The notes under the pieces are model-generated. The model was not told the origin of the DNA. It searched no databases and saw only the letters and a program-made list of their open reading frames with translations. This document shows, one piece after another, positions 8,090 through 14,886 of a stretch of DNA of 17,640 bases. The DNA comes from an uncultured Kineothrix sp. (GTDB lineage Bacteria > Bacillota > Clostridia > Lachnospirales > Lachnospiraceae): contig CAJUMD010000069.1 of the NCBI GenBank assembly GCA_910587275.1, forward strand, positions 1 through 17,640. Reading direction: 5' to 3'. The position numbers and the translations under genes are program-made. The first letter of the stretch is position 1. Each line of letters begins with the position of its first letter.

Positions 8090-9556
8090 CTAGTAAAGCA
8101 GGCGCACCACATCCTCCCCGGTTATGATGCTGATGGGCTGCATGTTCAGACGTCTTGTCCTGCCGTCATAATAGAAGGCGCCCAACAGTACCTGCTGCCG
8201 CAGAAAACCTTTCTCCGGCAGCAGCGCCAGCCTGTCCGCGGAAGGCTCCATCCCCGGCGCATCCCCCAGGGCAATGGTCTCCCCGCTTTCGGTTTCCAGG
8301 GCAAACCCGTCCCGGGTCTTCCCAATCTGCGCAAAAGAAACCAACCGCAGATACACAGGATCAGCAAGGGCATTTTTTAACAGATTCTTAGCCGTCTTTA
8401 CCTCCGCGGCGAGGGAAGTTCCTGCCATGGCACGGATTTTCTGCAAATCCTCCTTCTCCACAGGACGGAGCCCTGCGCCGTCCCAGCGGATACGCAGATT
8501 CCCTTCCCCCGGATAACATACCGCCATGGGAACATCTGCCACGCCGAAAACGGTATCTTCCTGCTTTACATATTTTAACGCCTTTACCGGACGGTAATTG
8601 CGTGTCACGAAGATTTCGCCCGATGCCAAATCCGCCCAGCATCCGGTATCTATGTATTCCTTTCTGGCGGCATCATAAGTTACCCAAAAAGCTAACTGCA
8701 TCAAATGCGCATCCGCCATTCCTTTTCCCAGGGCTTCCAGTTCGGAAAGTTTCCAAACGCCGCCCAGTTCTTCATAAAGCACCGTATCATCCTGCCCCAC
8801 ATCCCCCCGTTCCAGTTTTTCCGACAGGTATTGCTGCGATTTTTTGACCAGCATCCGGAATTTCTCCAAAATGGCAATGGCGGACTCATAATGTTCTTCC
8901 CTGCCGTCCTTTTGGAAAGCGGCGATTTCCAGTACCAGCCCGTTTAACAGACGCTGGGGACCGGGAAGATAATAGTCTCCAAGCTGTTTTGCAAGCTGCT
9001 CATAGTTTTTTAACGCCGTTCCCCCCATGGTGCCGAGACCGGCATGGATTAATTCCCGAATCAGCTTGTCCGCCAGTAAAAGACCCTCCAACTGCTTTTT
9101 CAGTTTCTTGGTTTTTGCGGCTTTCGCGCTCTTTAATGCCGATGCCTTCTTTTTGGCAGCCTCCTCCCCATCTTCGGCTGTCAATGTACCTGCCGCTGTG
9201 CTCTTTGCTTCCCGCGCCTGCTTCTTTTCACGCTTTTTCAAAATGTCCTCCGGGATTTCACAGATGCCGAAATTTTTCCCGGCAAGAATCTCATAGAGAA
9301 GCGCCAGGCCGTGCTTGCAGGGAAACAGGCGGCTGGGACAGGAACACCGGCACACCGGATTACCGGGTTCCATAAAATCCACGGTGGTAATGTAATTGTT
9401 TTTCCCGCTGCCCGTACATTCCCCAAGGTAAAACGTATCGTCCGCAGAGCGTTCCAGCCGTACAAAATCTCCCTTTTGGGATATTTTCCTGCCGTTTCCC
9501 GCAGCGGCGGCATTGGGCGCCATGGACAAAATCTGCTGTTCCGTAACCTGCTGCAT
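8090..9556 (-). CDS. yehQ: SWIM zinc-finger protein (YehQ-like), first gene of the operon
   Basis: 488 residues from ATG 9556, which has GGGGAGG 5 bases upstream; the longer reading frame to 9619 would start inside the promoter. The N-terminal region carries a SWIM zinc-binding motif of the form CxCx6CxH (Cys71, Cys73, Cys80, His82 in CSCPSRLFPCKHG). It is followed by a strongly Lys/Ala-rich, probably coiled or disordered segment at about 95-160 (KKREKKQAREAK, KSAKAAKTKKLKKQ), then a mixed alpha/beta C-terminal region with no motif I recognise. SWIM domains bind nucleic acids or proteins. It begins the SWIM-HEAT-MoxR-DUF5682-VWA operon; the equivalent E. coli cluster also contains a SWIM protein, YehQ. 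Similarity to YehQ beyond the SWIM domain was not checked, so the symbol is tentative. Confidence 0.8.
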   Translation of the reverse strand: MQQVTEQQILSMAPNAAAAGNGRKISQKGDFVRLERSADDTFYLGECTGSGKNNYITTVDFMEPGNPVCRCSCPSRLFPCKHGLALLYEILAGKNFGICEIPEDILKKREKKQAREAKSTAAGTLTAEDGEEAAKKKASALKSAKAAKTKKLKKQLEGLLLADKLIRELIHAGLGTMGGTALKNYEQLAKQLGDYYLPGPQRLLNGLVLEIAAFQKDGREEHYESAIAILEKFRMLVKKSQQYLSEKLERGDVGQDDTVLYEELGGVWKLSELEALGKGMADAHLMQLAFWVTYDAARKEYIDTGCWADLASGEIFVTRNYRPVKALKYVKQEDTVFGVADVPMAVCYPGEGNLRIRWDGAGLRPVEKEDLQKIRAMAGTSLAAEVKTAKNLLKNALADPVYLRLVSFAQIGKTRDGFALETESGETIALGDAPGMEPSADRLALLPEKGFLRQQVLLGAFYYDGRTRRLNMQPISIITGEDVVRLLY

Positions 9557-9590
9557 AATAACCTCCCCGTATCTTCCGAAATATAATTTC

Positions 9591-9619
9591 AGTATACTCA
9601 AAAACCGCTTCCAATACAA
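9591..9619 (-). promoter_or_regulatory. SigmaA-type promoter of the SWIM/MoxR/VWA operon
   Basis: On the minus strand -35 TTGTAT (9614-9619) and -10 TATACT (9591-9596) are 17 bp apart, ending 35 bp before the SWIM start codon. The -10 is near-perfect and the -35 is moderate. No other convincing promoter was seen in the gaps of the operon, so this probably drives all five genes. Confidence 0.65.
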
Positions 9620-9642
9620 GAAATTAACGTTTTAAATTTCTT
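9618..9642. repeat. AT-rich 8-bp inverted repeat touching the operon -35 box
   Basis: AAGAAATT (9618-9625) and AATTTCTT (9635-9642) are perfect inverted repeats with a 9-base spacer, overlapping the upstream edge of the -35 box of the SWIM-operon promoter. It could be a repressor or activator operator. It is too AT-rich and lacks a clean T-run to be a convincing terminator for the preceding amidase gene. Confidence 0.4.
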
Positions 9643-9685
9643 CCCCGTAATCCGCGTTAAGCACATGTTCCGAAAATACTTCCCG

Positions 9686-10402
9686 TCACTGCGTATTCAA
9701 ATATTGTAAAATCCCCATATGTATTGCCCATGCCGTTTTTTCCTGGTATTCTTTGGAATTCAGCTTTCCCGCTTCCGCCTGGTTGGAAAGGAAACCGCAC
9801 TCTACAATAACAATGGGCCGGCTGGTCTTTTTCAACAGGTAGTAGCTGTCGTTTCCTTTTGCCTCCCGCTTATTTTCCGCATCCACATTGATGACAAAAC
9901 GTTTCTGTATCAGTTCCGCCAGCTTTTTACCCGTGGCGCTTCCGGTAAAATAAAATACCTGGGCTCCGTGCACGTATTCCTCATGGTAGCTGTTCTGGTG
10001 AATGCTTACCACCAGTTCCGGCTGCGCTTCCTCAATGATGGCAATACGGCGTTTCATGTCCTGCACTTTTTTATTGGAAGCGTTTTCGTCATACAGCCCC
10101 CCGCCGTCCGTCCGCGTCATTACCACTTCAATATCCTGCGCTTCCAAAAGGCTTTTTAACCGCATGGCAATCTGCAGGTTAATATCTTTTTCCAAAGAAC
10201 CGTCAACCCCCACCTTACCGGGATCCGCACCCCCATGTCCCGCATCGATGACAACGCAGAACTTCTCCTTTTCCCCTTCCTCTGCAACCAGCCGCTCCGA
10301 ATTTACATAAACCGCTCCCTCTCCCGCCACAAAATACATGGACACAAGCAGCACCGCCGCCATTACGATTCCCAAACCTTTTTTCTGTCTTTCATCCACC
10401 AT
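9686..10402 (-). CDS. cwlD: N-acetylmuramoyl-L-alanine amidase, CwlD type
   Basis: 238 residues, the usual size for CwlD. An N-terminal hydrophobic segment (about residues 9-26) acts as signal anchor. The rest is an Amidase_3 domain with the zinc ligands and catalytic residue in order: His56 in DAGHGG, Glu71 in LEKDINL, His135 in SIHQNS and Glu201 in VECGFLSN. It hydrolyses the amide between N-acetylmuramic acid and the peptide stem; in spore formers CwlD does this in the cortex as the first step towards muramic-delta-lactam. It is flanked upstream by a GH18 lysin gene with a terminator between them, so the two are probably not co-transcribed. The ATG at 10402 has only a weak GGTGG-type ribosome site. 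An ordinary vegetative amidase is the alternative; size, single domain and lack of wall-binding repeats favour CwlD. Confidence 0.82.
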   Translation of the reverse strand: MVDERQKKGLGIVMAAVLLVSMYFVAGEGAVYVNSERLVAEEGEKEKFCVVIDAGHGGADPGKVGVDGSLEKDINLQIAMRLKSLLEAQDIEVVMTRTDGGGLYDENASNKKVQDMKRRIAIIEEAQPELVVSIHQNSYHEEYVHGAQVFYFTGSATGKKLAELIQKRFVINVDAENKREAKGNDSYYLLKKTSRPIVIVECGFLSNQAEAGKLNSKEYQEKTAWAIHMGILQYLNTQ

Positions 10403-10570
10403 CTGTCCGCCACCACTCCCGCACCGTTACTAAATCTTATGAAATGCAGCCCGAAAAAATACGCAGGGAATGCGGAAAAATGTGATACGGCAGATGTGAA
10501 AAAACGATAGCAAAAGCCACGCGACGCCTTGGCGGCACACTTCCTCTGCATGGGGCTGCGCATAAAAACA
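10403..10570. other. Spacer between cwlD and the GH18 terminator
   Basis: No convincing gene. A 73-codon reading frame on the minus strand (10363-10584) overlaps both the cwlD start and the terminator stem and has no ribosome site. I found no clear sigmaA promoter for cwlD here; a sporulation-sigma promoter would be expected but was not recognised. Confidence 0.4.
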
Positions 10571-10599
10571 GACCGGGAATCCAAAACAGGTTCCCGGTC
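10571..10599 (-). terminator. Intrinsic terminator after the GH18 gene
   Basis: GACCGGGAA (10571-10579) pairs perfectly with TTCCCGGTC (10591-10599) over an 11-base loop. On the minus strand the stem is followed by TGTTTTTATG, so it ends the GH18 transcript 36 bp after its stop codon. The plus-strand side is also T-rich (TTATTTCTTT), so it may work both ways. Confidence 0.75.
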
Positions 10600-10634
10600 T
10601 TATTTCTTTGCCCTGAAAGATAAAATTTTTGTTT

Positions 10635-12380
10635 TTACTTCTCCAAATATCCCCTTATAATTCCCCAAATGGAAGCCTTCTCAAATCCGAGCCTCCATGC
10701 CGCCACGCCGCCGATTTCATATTTCTGCATGATATTCAGCTTCGCTTCTATGGACTGCTCGTCCTCCAGCCACACCTGATAGAACGCACTGCCCTCACTG
10801 GCTTCCGCATAGTTTTGGCACGCCGCTTCGTCCCAACGTACTTCCATGTTATGGTTTGCCACGAACTGCTCCGCCATCTCCATCCCCACCGCTTCACTGG
10901 TCAGGTCCGCCCCCTCACTTTTCCAGATACGGGTGTAAAAAGGAAGGGCATTTATGACCTTATGGGCAGGAACCTGTTCCACCGTCCTGCGGATGCCCTC
11001 CTCCACAAAACCGATGGATGCCACGCTCCCCGCTTCCCGGCTTCCGCTGTAATGCTCGTCATATCCCATGATAATCACATAGTCGGCAAACACGCCCTGC
11101 TCCTTCCGGTTGTAGTGGTCCGTATCCCCGGTGGGTACATAGTTATCCACCGAAAGCACCAATCCGCTTTTCCGGCATTCCACGGACAGTTCCCGGATAA
11201 ACTGGACAAAATGTGTCCCCGCATCCTGGCTGATGCTTTCAAAGTCCACATTGATTCCGTCCAAACCGTATCCCAGCGCCGTGTCCACCAGATTCCGAAT
11301 CAAATATGCCCTCCTGCTGGTATGGGACAACAGTTCGTATGTGTCTACCGCATCCCTGTTGGAGAAATTATCAATTAATCCCCACACTTCCAAACCCATG
11401 TCATGGGCACGCGTCACATAATCCGATGTGGCGAAACTGGAGAAATTCCCTTCGCTGTCCGTCAGGGCAAACCATGTAGGGGAAACCACGTTAATCCCTT
11501 CCGTGTTCTGCAGCGCCGACACCAGTGTGTCATTCCCTCCGGTCCCCGCTACCACATGCCAGCCCAAATTAATTTTATAAGGTCTGGTCAGGCTGGTAAA
11601 TTCCGGGTTACGAAATCCCGTATCGTCCGTTCCCTGAATCTGCGGCTGCAAATCCTCCACCGCCATTCCGGCGCTTTCCGTCTCCAGCCGTTTGTTTTCC
11701 ACATATCCAATCAGGGCATCCGCCGTCTTGACCTTGCTCCACGTTTCCATTTCTTCCAATATAATTACCGTATCCCCTTCCGCCAAATCGGCAAGAATCG
11801 GGCTTTTCACGCCACCCTGGTAACGGACCGCCGTTTTCTTCGTAATCCTGCCTTCCTGCCTGTCCTGCGGTTTCTCCGTATAGACCTGCATCCGGTTCGG
11901 CTCCGCAAATGCCTCGTAAGTATAATCCGCAAACAGCTTCACATAATCGGCTGCCAGATAAAGCACTTCGCTGCTCCCGTCCGGTCCCGCCCCGTATAAG
12001 GCGATGGGTACACCCATGTCCACGGCACCGTCCGCCGTGGTATAAGAGGAAGCGCCGATTTCCACCCTTACCGTATCATCCGGCAGGGTATACAGCAGCA
12101 ACTGCTCGTTCCGGTCCTCGTAAAACCTGTCGTTAAAATACTTTTGTACCGTCGCCATATCAAAATAATAAACGCCGCCAATCAGCTTCGCTTTTTCTTC
12201 CACCCGTTCGTCCTGAAGCACAATGGCAACCTCGTCTTCTTTTTCAATCCCAAAATATTCCTTCAAATCCGCACGTTCCTTGGAATAGGAATATTTCTCC
12301 GCCAGTTTCACTCCTGCGCTGACCGCCACAATTAAAATAATAAGGACGATCGCAGTAAATACCGGAATTAATTTTTTCAT
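10635..12380 (-). CDS. Membrane-anchored GH18 glycosidase with SH3 domain (spore/cortex lysin type)
   Basis: 581 residues. A hydrophobic segment at about 5-23 anchors or exports it. Residues about 45-165 form a region reminiscent of the copper-amine-oxidase-like N-terminal repeat found in clostridial wall proteins. Residues about 182-232 are an SH3-like domain (KKTAVRYQGG...DTVIILEEMETWSKVKTADALIGYVENKRL). The GH18 catalytic barrel spans about 267-580, with the active-site strand DGINVDFES, Glu381 being the predicted proton donor. The second Asp of the usual DxxDxDxE is Asn377, as in spore germination proteins of the YaaH/SleL type. It likely cleaves peptidoglycan or a related N-acetylglucosaminyl polymer at the cell or spore surface. 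The ATG at 12380 has AAGGGAG 8 bases upstream, a promoter at 12408-12436 and a terminator at 10571, so it is a single-gene unit. Confidence 0.85.
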   Translation of the reverse strand: MKKLIPVFTAIVLIILIVAVSAGVKLAEKYSYSKERADLKEYFGIEKEDEVAIVLQDERVEEKAKLIGGVYYFDMATVQKYFNDRFYEDRNEQLLLYTLPDDTVRVEIGASSYTTADGAVDMGVPIALYGAGPDGSSEVLYLAADYVKLFADYTYEAFAEPNRMQVYTEKPQDRQEGRITKKTAVRYQGGVKSPILADLAEGDTVIILEEMETWSKVKTADALIGYVENKRLETESAGMAVEDLQPQIQGTDDTGFRNPEFTSLTRPYKINLGWHVVAGTGGNDTLVSALQNTEGINVVSPTWFALTDSEGNFSSFATSDYVTRAHDMGLEVWGLIDNFSNRDAVDTYELLSHTSRRAYLIRNLVDTALGYGLDGINVDFESISQDAGTHFVQFIRELSVECRKSGLVLSVDNYVPTGDTDHYNRKEQGVFADYVIIMGYDEHYSGSREAGSVASIGFVEEGIRRTVEQVPAHKVINALPFYTRIWKSEGADLTSEAVGMEMAEQFVANHNMEVRWDEAACQNYAEASEGSAFYQVWLEDEQSIEAKLNIMQKYEIGGVAAWRLGFEKASIWGIIRGYLEK

Positions 12381-12407
12381 TTATCCAGCTCCCTTCTAAC
12401 CGTCCTT

Positions 12408-12436
12408 ATTATAGCAAACTATTCCTGTACCGTCAT
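12408..12436 (-). promoter_or_regulatory. Promoter of the GH18 gene
   Basis: On the minus strand a perfect -10 TATAAT (12408-12413) is preceded 17 bp upstream by ATGACG (12431-12436), a 4 of 6 match to the -35 consensus. It lies 28 bp before the start codon. Confidence 0.55.
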
Positions 12437-12467
12437 TAACAAATTTGACTTTTTACGGCTTTTTTTG

Positions 12468-12540
12468 ACAGCGTACCACGATACAGCCATTCGGGGGTCT
12501 TCCTGTCCATACTCGGTTTTCCTTGCGGTACGCTGTTTTT
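12468..12540 (+). repeat. 10-bp inverted repeat with a long loop and T-run
   Basis: ACAGCGTACC (12468-12477) and GGTACGCTGT (12527-12536) are perfect inverted repeats around a 49-base loop, followed on the plus strand by a TTTTTATTTATT tract. It could be a large-loop terminator or the folded end of a small repeated element. No plus-strand gene precedes it in this window (the nearest is the minus-strand GH18 gene), which makes a plain terminator less obvious. Confidence 0.45.
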
Positions 12541-13015
12541 ATTTATTACGCTTTCCTTTTTTGCAGAGAAGCCTTAACCGGCGGTACGTCTGCCGTCCCC
12601 AAAAGCCGGACGGAATCCAAAAGGAGGACTGTTCTTTCCTAAATTTTTTAGGTATTCCGTGATATATTCCCCTATTTCCGTCCATACTTTATAGGCACGG
12701 TTTTCGCCCCTTTGGCAAAGCCTTTTCCGGTTGGAATACTTAAAATGTCATTGTCAGGTGTACCACCTCCTGCCACAGCCATGAAACAGGCAGCCCTGTC
12801 CACGTTCTTTTTTCTTAAATATAGTTTAACCTTTTTGACGGAATGTCCGGACATGCATCAACATAAAATACTAAAAATAAAATTACCCTCTTTTTTAAAT
12901 AAATATTCGTGAATGTGAATGATAATAACGTGAAATCTTTTTGGAAAATTTTATTTTCTGAACAGACACATAAGCCTGTAAGACTCCTCCCATACTACTG
13001 TAACGGGAGAAAAGA
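12541..13015. other. Non-coding spacer with coding-like remnants
   Basis: No gene can be supported. On the minus strand an open stretch from about 12746 to 12575 reads HFKYSNRKRLCQRGENR, then AYKVWTEIGEYITEYLKNLG, then about 20 more residues to a stop, but a stop precedes it and no start with ribosome site is visible. An overlapping 60-codon frame (12672-12854) starts in a 12-bp palindrome, ATGTCCGGACAT (12843-12854). AGGTG-TAC-CACCT (12756-12768) is a further small inverted repeat. From 12860 to 13015 the DNA is AT-rich and featureless. It may be the debris of a mobile or repeated element. Confidence 0.35.
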
Positions 13016-13099
13016 TTGAAATACCTTCTGCTGCCGTCCCTGCATAAAATAAAGGAAACGGCAAATGATATTCCAATTATATTATTTACTGATACAGCC

Positions 13100-13138
13100 G
13101 TAAGCCTTCCGGCACATGCGCATTGTACCGCAGCTTAC
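13100..13138 (-). ncRNA. Stable stem-loop downstream of a minus-strand promoter (candidate small RNA)
   Basis: GTAAGC (13100-13105) pairs with GCTTAC (13133-13138), and inside it CGGCACA (13110-13116) pairs with TGTACCG (13124-13130), one wobble pair allowed, around a 7-base loop. This gives a two-part stem of 13 pairs. It lies about 60 bases downstream of the transcription start expected from the promoter at 13201-13229. No protein of normal size follows. A possible 24-codon ORF starting at about 13157 has AAGGAGG only one base from its ATG, so it is probably poorly translated. No known RNA family was recognised, and the RNA end is not defined: no T-run follows the stem. Confidence 0.35.
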
Positions 13139-13200
13139 CGTATTGAATTTAACCATGCCTCCTTCCGATACCGATTATCCGGAGACATTCCATATGTCTG

Positions 13201-13229
13201 ATTATAACAGACGCTTTTCCATAATTCAA
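13201..13229 (-). promoter_or_regulatory. Strong minus-strand promoter divergent from mecA
   Basis: On the minus strand -35 TTGAAT (13224-13229) and a perfect -10 TATAAT (13201-13206) are 17 bp apart, with an extended TG one base before the -10. It fires away from mecA into a region without a recognisable gene, which is why the downstream hairpin is listed as a candidate small RNA. Confidence 0.6.
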
Positions 13230-13289
13230 GAAAAAATTGGAATTTTGTCACAATTTTATTAAAAAAAATTAAACAGTGACCGATTTCTA

Positions 13290-13318
13290 TTGACTTAAAC
13301 AAGCGGAAAGTATAATAT
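13290..13318 (+). promoter_or_regulatory. Promoter of mecA
   Basis: TTGACT (13290-13295) is followed by TATAATATAC. The perfect TATAAT (13311-13316) is at a short 15-bp spacing; TAATAT (13313-13318) is at 17 bp. Either reading puts the transcript start near 13322-13326, giving a leader of about 150 bases. Confidence 0.55.
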
Positions 13319-13349
13319 ACTTTTAACTGTAAGGTATCATGATTTCAGG

Positions 13350-13416
13350 ATTCCAAAGTCAGTGAGTGCTGCATTCATAAATGTGCAGCTTGGGATATTG
13401 ACCGGGGCAGCACCGG
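13350..13416 (+). promoter_or_regulatory. mecA leader with mutually exclusive RNA stems
   Basis: GCTGCA (13368-13373) can pair with TGCAGC (13384-13389) in a local hairpin. The overlapping GTGCTGC (13366-13372) is equally a perfect complement of GCAGCAC (13407-13413). The two pairings exclude each other, as in leaders that switch between folds. No known riboswitch class was recognised and no terminator T-run lies between the second stem and mecA, so any control would be at translation or RNA stability. Confidence 0.35.
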
Positions 13417-13438
13417 ATTCAGGTTAGTCACAATATAA

Positions 13439-13480
13439 ATGAGGTGGCAGTATCTTAATAGTGAGGATGTGATAACATGA
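13439..13480 (+). CDS. Possible 13-codon leader ORF coupled to mecA
   Basis: ATG at 13439 opens a short frame, MRWQYLNSEDVIT, whose TGA overlaps the mecA ATG in an ATGA arrangement. The ribosome site in front of it is weak (GGTTAG about 12 bases upstream). If translated it would couple mecA expression to its own translation. Too short to be sure it is real. Confidence 0.3.
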   Translation: MRWQYLNSEDVIT

Positions 13481-14250
13481 AAATTGAAAAAGTAAACGAC
13501 CATCAGATTCGCTGTACGCTTACCAGGGAAGATTTAGCCGACCGTGAATTAAAAATCAGCGAACTTGCATATGGAACCGAAAAAGCAAAGAATCTGTTCC
13601 GCGATATGATGCAGCAGGCATCTTTTGAATTCGGATTCGAGGCAGAGGACATTCCGTTGATGATAGAAGCCATCCCGCTCAATTCCGAATGCATCGTGCT
13701 AATTATTACAAAAGTGGAGGACCCCGACGAGCTGGATACCCGTTTTTCCAAATTCGCCCCTTCCGTCCACGATTCGGAAGAAGATTTGGATGAGGTACTG
13801 GATAATTTATCCGAAGGCGCGGACGATGTGCTGGATTTATTCCGCAAAATACACGAAGGGAAATTTGCGGAGGCTTTGGAGCAGGCTGCTACCGGCGATA
13901 CGGCAGAACCGGACAGTCCGTCCGAACAGGAACAGCCAAAAGCCGATGTCCCGCAGGATCTGACCCGGATTTTCTCTTTTGATTCCCTCCATACGGTATC
14001 AAGGATTTCCCACGTACTGGCAACATGCTACAACGAAACCAATTCCCTGTACCGGAACGATGCCGCACACCGTTATGTTTTGGTTGTGTCCAAAGGGAAA
14101 CACAGTCCGGTGGAATTTAATAAAGTATGCAACATCCTGTCCGAATACGGCAGGACGGAAAAATATGTCACCGCCAGCGAAGCCTATCTGGAAGAACATT
14201 TCAGTCCCGTTATCCGGGAAAATGCTTTGCAGGCACTGAGCAGGATATAA
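13477..14250 (+). CDS. mecA: Adaptor protein MecA
   Basis: 257 residues, slightly longer than Bacillus MecA. The N-terminal domain MKIEKVNDHQIRCTLTREDL...AKNLFRDMMQQASFEFGF (about 1-85) is the characteristic MecA start, followed by a long acidic linker (about 95-160, rich in Asp/Glu) and a C-terminal alpha/beta domain (about 163-257) with FDSLHTVSRISHVL. In Firmicutes MecA delivers substrates to the ClpC AAA+ unfoldase for ClpP degradation and controls competence or stress regulators; the N domain binds the substrate and the C domain binds ClpC. The start ATG has GTGAGG 10 bases upstream. It is transcribed alone from the promoter at 13290 and ended by the terminator at 14274. The substrate in this organism cannot be read from the sequence. 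Confidence 0.88.
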   Translation: MKIEKVNDHQIRCTLTREDLADRELKISELAYGTEKAKNLFRDMMQQASFEFGFEAEDIPLMIEAIPLNSECIVLIITKVEDPDELDTRFSKFAPSVHDSEEDLDEVLDNLSEGADDVLDLFRKIHEGKFAEALEQAATGDTAEPDSPSEQEQPKADVPQDLTRIFSFDSLHTVSRISHVLATCYNETNSLYRNDAAHRYVLVVSKGKHSPVEFNKVCNILSEYGRTEKYVTASEAYLEEHFSPVIRENALQALSRI

Positions 14251-14273
14251 AAGAAAGAAATATAAAAATAAAG

Positions 14274-14310
14274 AAAAGGAAGCGCGGCAAAAACCGGTCT
14301 TCCTTTTTCT
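14274..14310. terminator. Bidirectional terminator between mecA and the DUF1858 gene
   Basis: AAAAGGAAG (14274-14282) pairs with CTTCCTTTT (14299-14307), with a further CGG/CCG pairing inside. On the plus strand the stem runs into TTTTTCT and ends mecA; on the minus strand it runs into TTTTCTTTATTTTT and can end the convergent DUF1858 gene. Confidence 0.75.
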
Positions 14311-14385
14311 ATTATTTATTATTATTTTTATATTACTTAATTACGGATTCTTATCGTTCATTTGATACTGTACTTATCCGCCCCG

Positions 14386-14577
14386 TTACACCGCAGCTAT
14401 TTTCTGCATAAGCGTATCCGTGTCAATCCCATGTACCATTGCCGCTTCTTCCAGTGTCTCTCCCTGTGCGGAAGGACATCCCAAACAATGCATACCAATT
14501 TCCATTAATACGGGTGCAATATCCGGATTTATTCTTAATGCCTCGCCGATTGTTGTATTCTTCGTAATTTCTGCCAT
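14386..14577 (-). CDS. DUF1858-domain small protein with CxxC
   Basis: 63 residues, all one DUF1858 domain: an N-terminal TIGEALRINPDIAPVLMEIG, then CLGCPSAQGETLEEAAMVHG with Cys31 and Cys34 forming a CxxC, and a short helical end. The domain is known as the hybrid-cluster-protein-associated disulfide domain, and single-domain forms are common in anaerobes; a redox or metal role is supposed but unproven. The ATG at 14577 has AAGGAGG 8 bases upstream, and a good promoter is at 14616-14644. It converges with mecA and diverges from the pyruvate formate-lyase operon, so it is a single-gene unit. Confidence 0.85.
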   Translation of the reverse strand: MAEITKNTTIGEALRINPDIAPVLMEIGMHCLGCPSAQGETLEEAAMVHGIDTDTLMQKIAAV

Positions 14578-14615
14578 CTTTTTATCCTCCTTTTTATGAA
14601 TTCAAACATTTATAT

Positions 14616-14644
14616 AGTATAATACTTTTTCCCGTTTCTTTCAA
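14616..14644 (-). promoter_or_regulatory. SigmaA-type promoter of the DUF1858 gene
   Basis: On the minus strand -35 TTGAAA (14639-14644) and -10 TATACT (14616-14621) are 17 bp apart, 38 bp upstream of the start codon. Confidence 0.75.
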
Positions 14645-14856
14645 CCTATTCCTTCCTTTTTCTGTAACCGTTCATAACATTTCAGGCTAAACTGTTACCC
14701 CAAGCTGCACTTTATTTTCCATATCCCGCAAACAGAATTATATCTGCACAAGTGCGGCTGCCCGGCCCGTTGCCCACGGCAATAAATTTCACAAAAAATT
14801 AACAATTTTAAAACAAAAAACATACCGAATGTACAGAAAAAAGTACACTTCCTTGC
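14645..14856. other. Divergent spacer between the DUF1858 and pfl promoters
   Basis: No gene seen. Two small symmetrical elements stand out: an 18-bp stretch at 14788-14805 that on the minus strand reads TTGTTAA-N4-TTGTGAA, one perfect and one poor half of the Rex-type site TTGTTAA-N4-TTAACAA, and TGTAC-N8-GTACA (14830-14847), just upstream of the pfl -35. Both are weak operator candidates. Confidence 0.3.
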
Positions 14857-14886
14857 TTGACGTTATCACTATATTTCACTTATAAT
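14857..14886 (+). promoter_or_regulatory. Promoter of the split pyruvate formate-lyase operon
   Basis: -35 TTGACG (14857-14862) and a perfect -10 TATAAT (14881-14886) are 18 bp apart, about 66 bp before the start codon. No other promoter is evident before 17517, so all three genes are probably transcribed from here. Confidence 0.75.

Noticed and set aside
10363..10584. A 73-codon minus-strand frame before cwlD
   Set aside because: Overlaps the cwlD start out of frame and begins inside the GH18 terminator stem; no ribosome site. It might belong to a dispersed repeat, but nothing here proves it.
12672..12854. A 60-codon minus-strand frame with a GGG stretch resembling a peptide leader (possible bacteriocin precursor)
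   Set aside because: No ribosome site before its ATG, no processing or transport genes nearby, and the double-glycine resemblance is weak.
13350..13476. A known riboswitch in the mecA leader
   Set aside because: Compared by eye with the conserved cores of purine, TPP, SAM, glycine, c-di-GMP, ZTP, fluoride and manganese classes; none fits.
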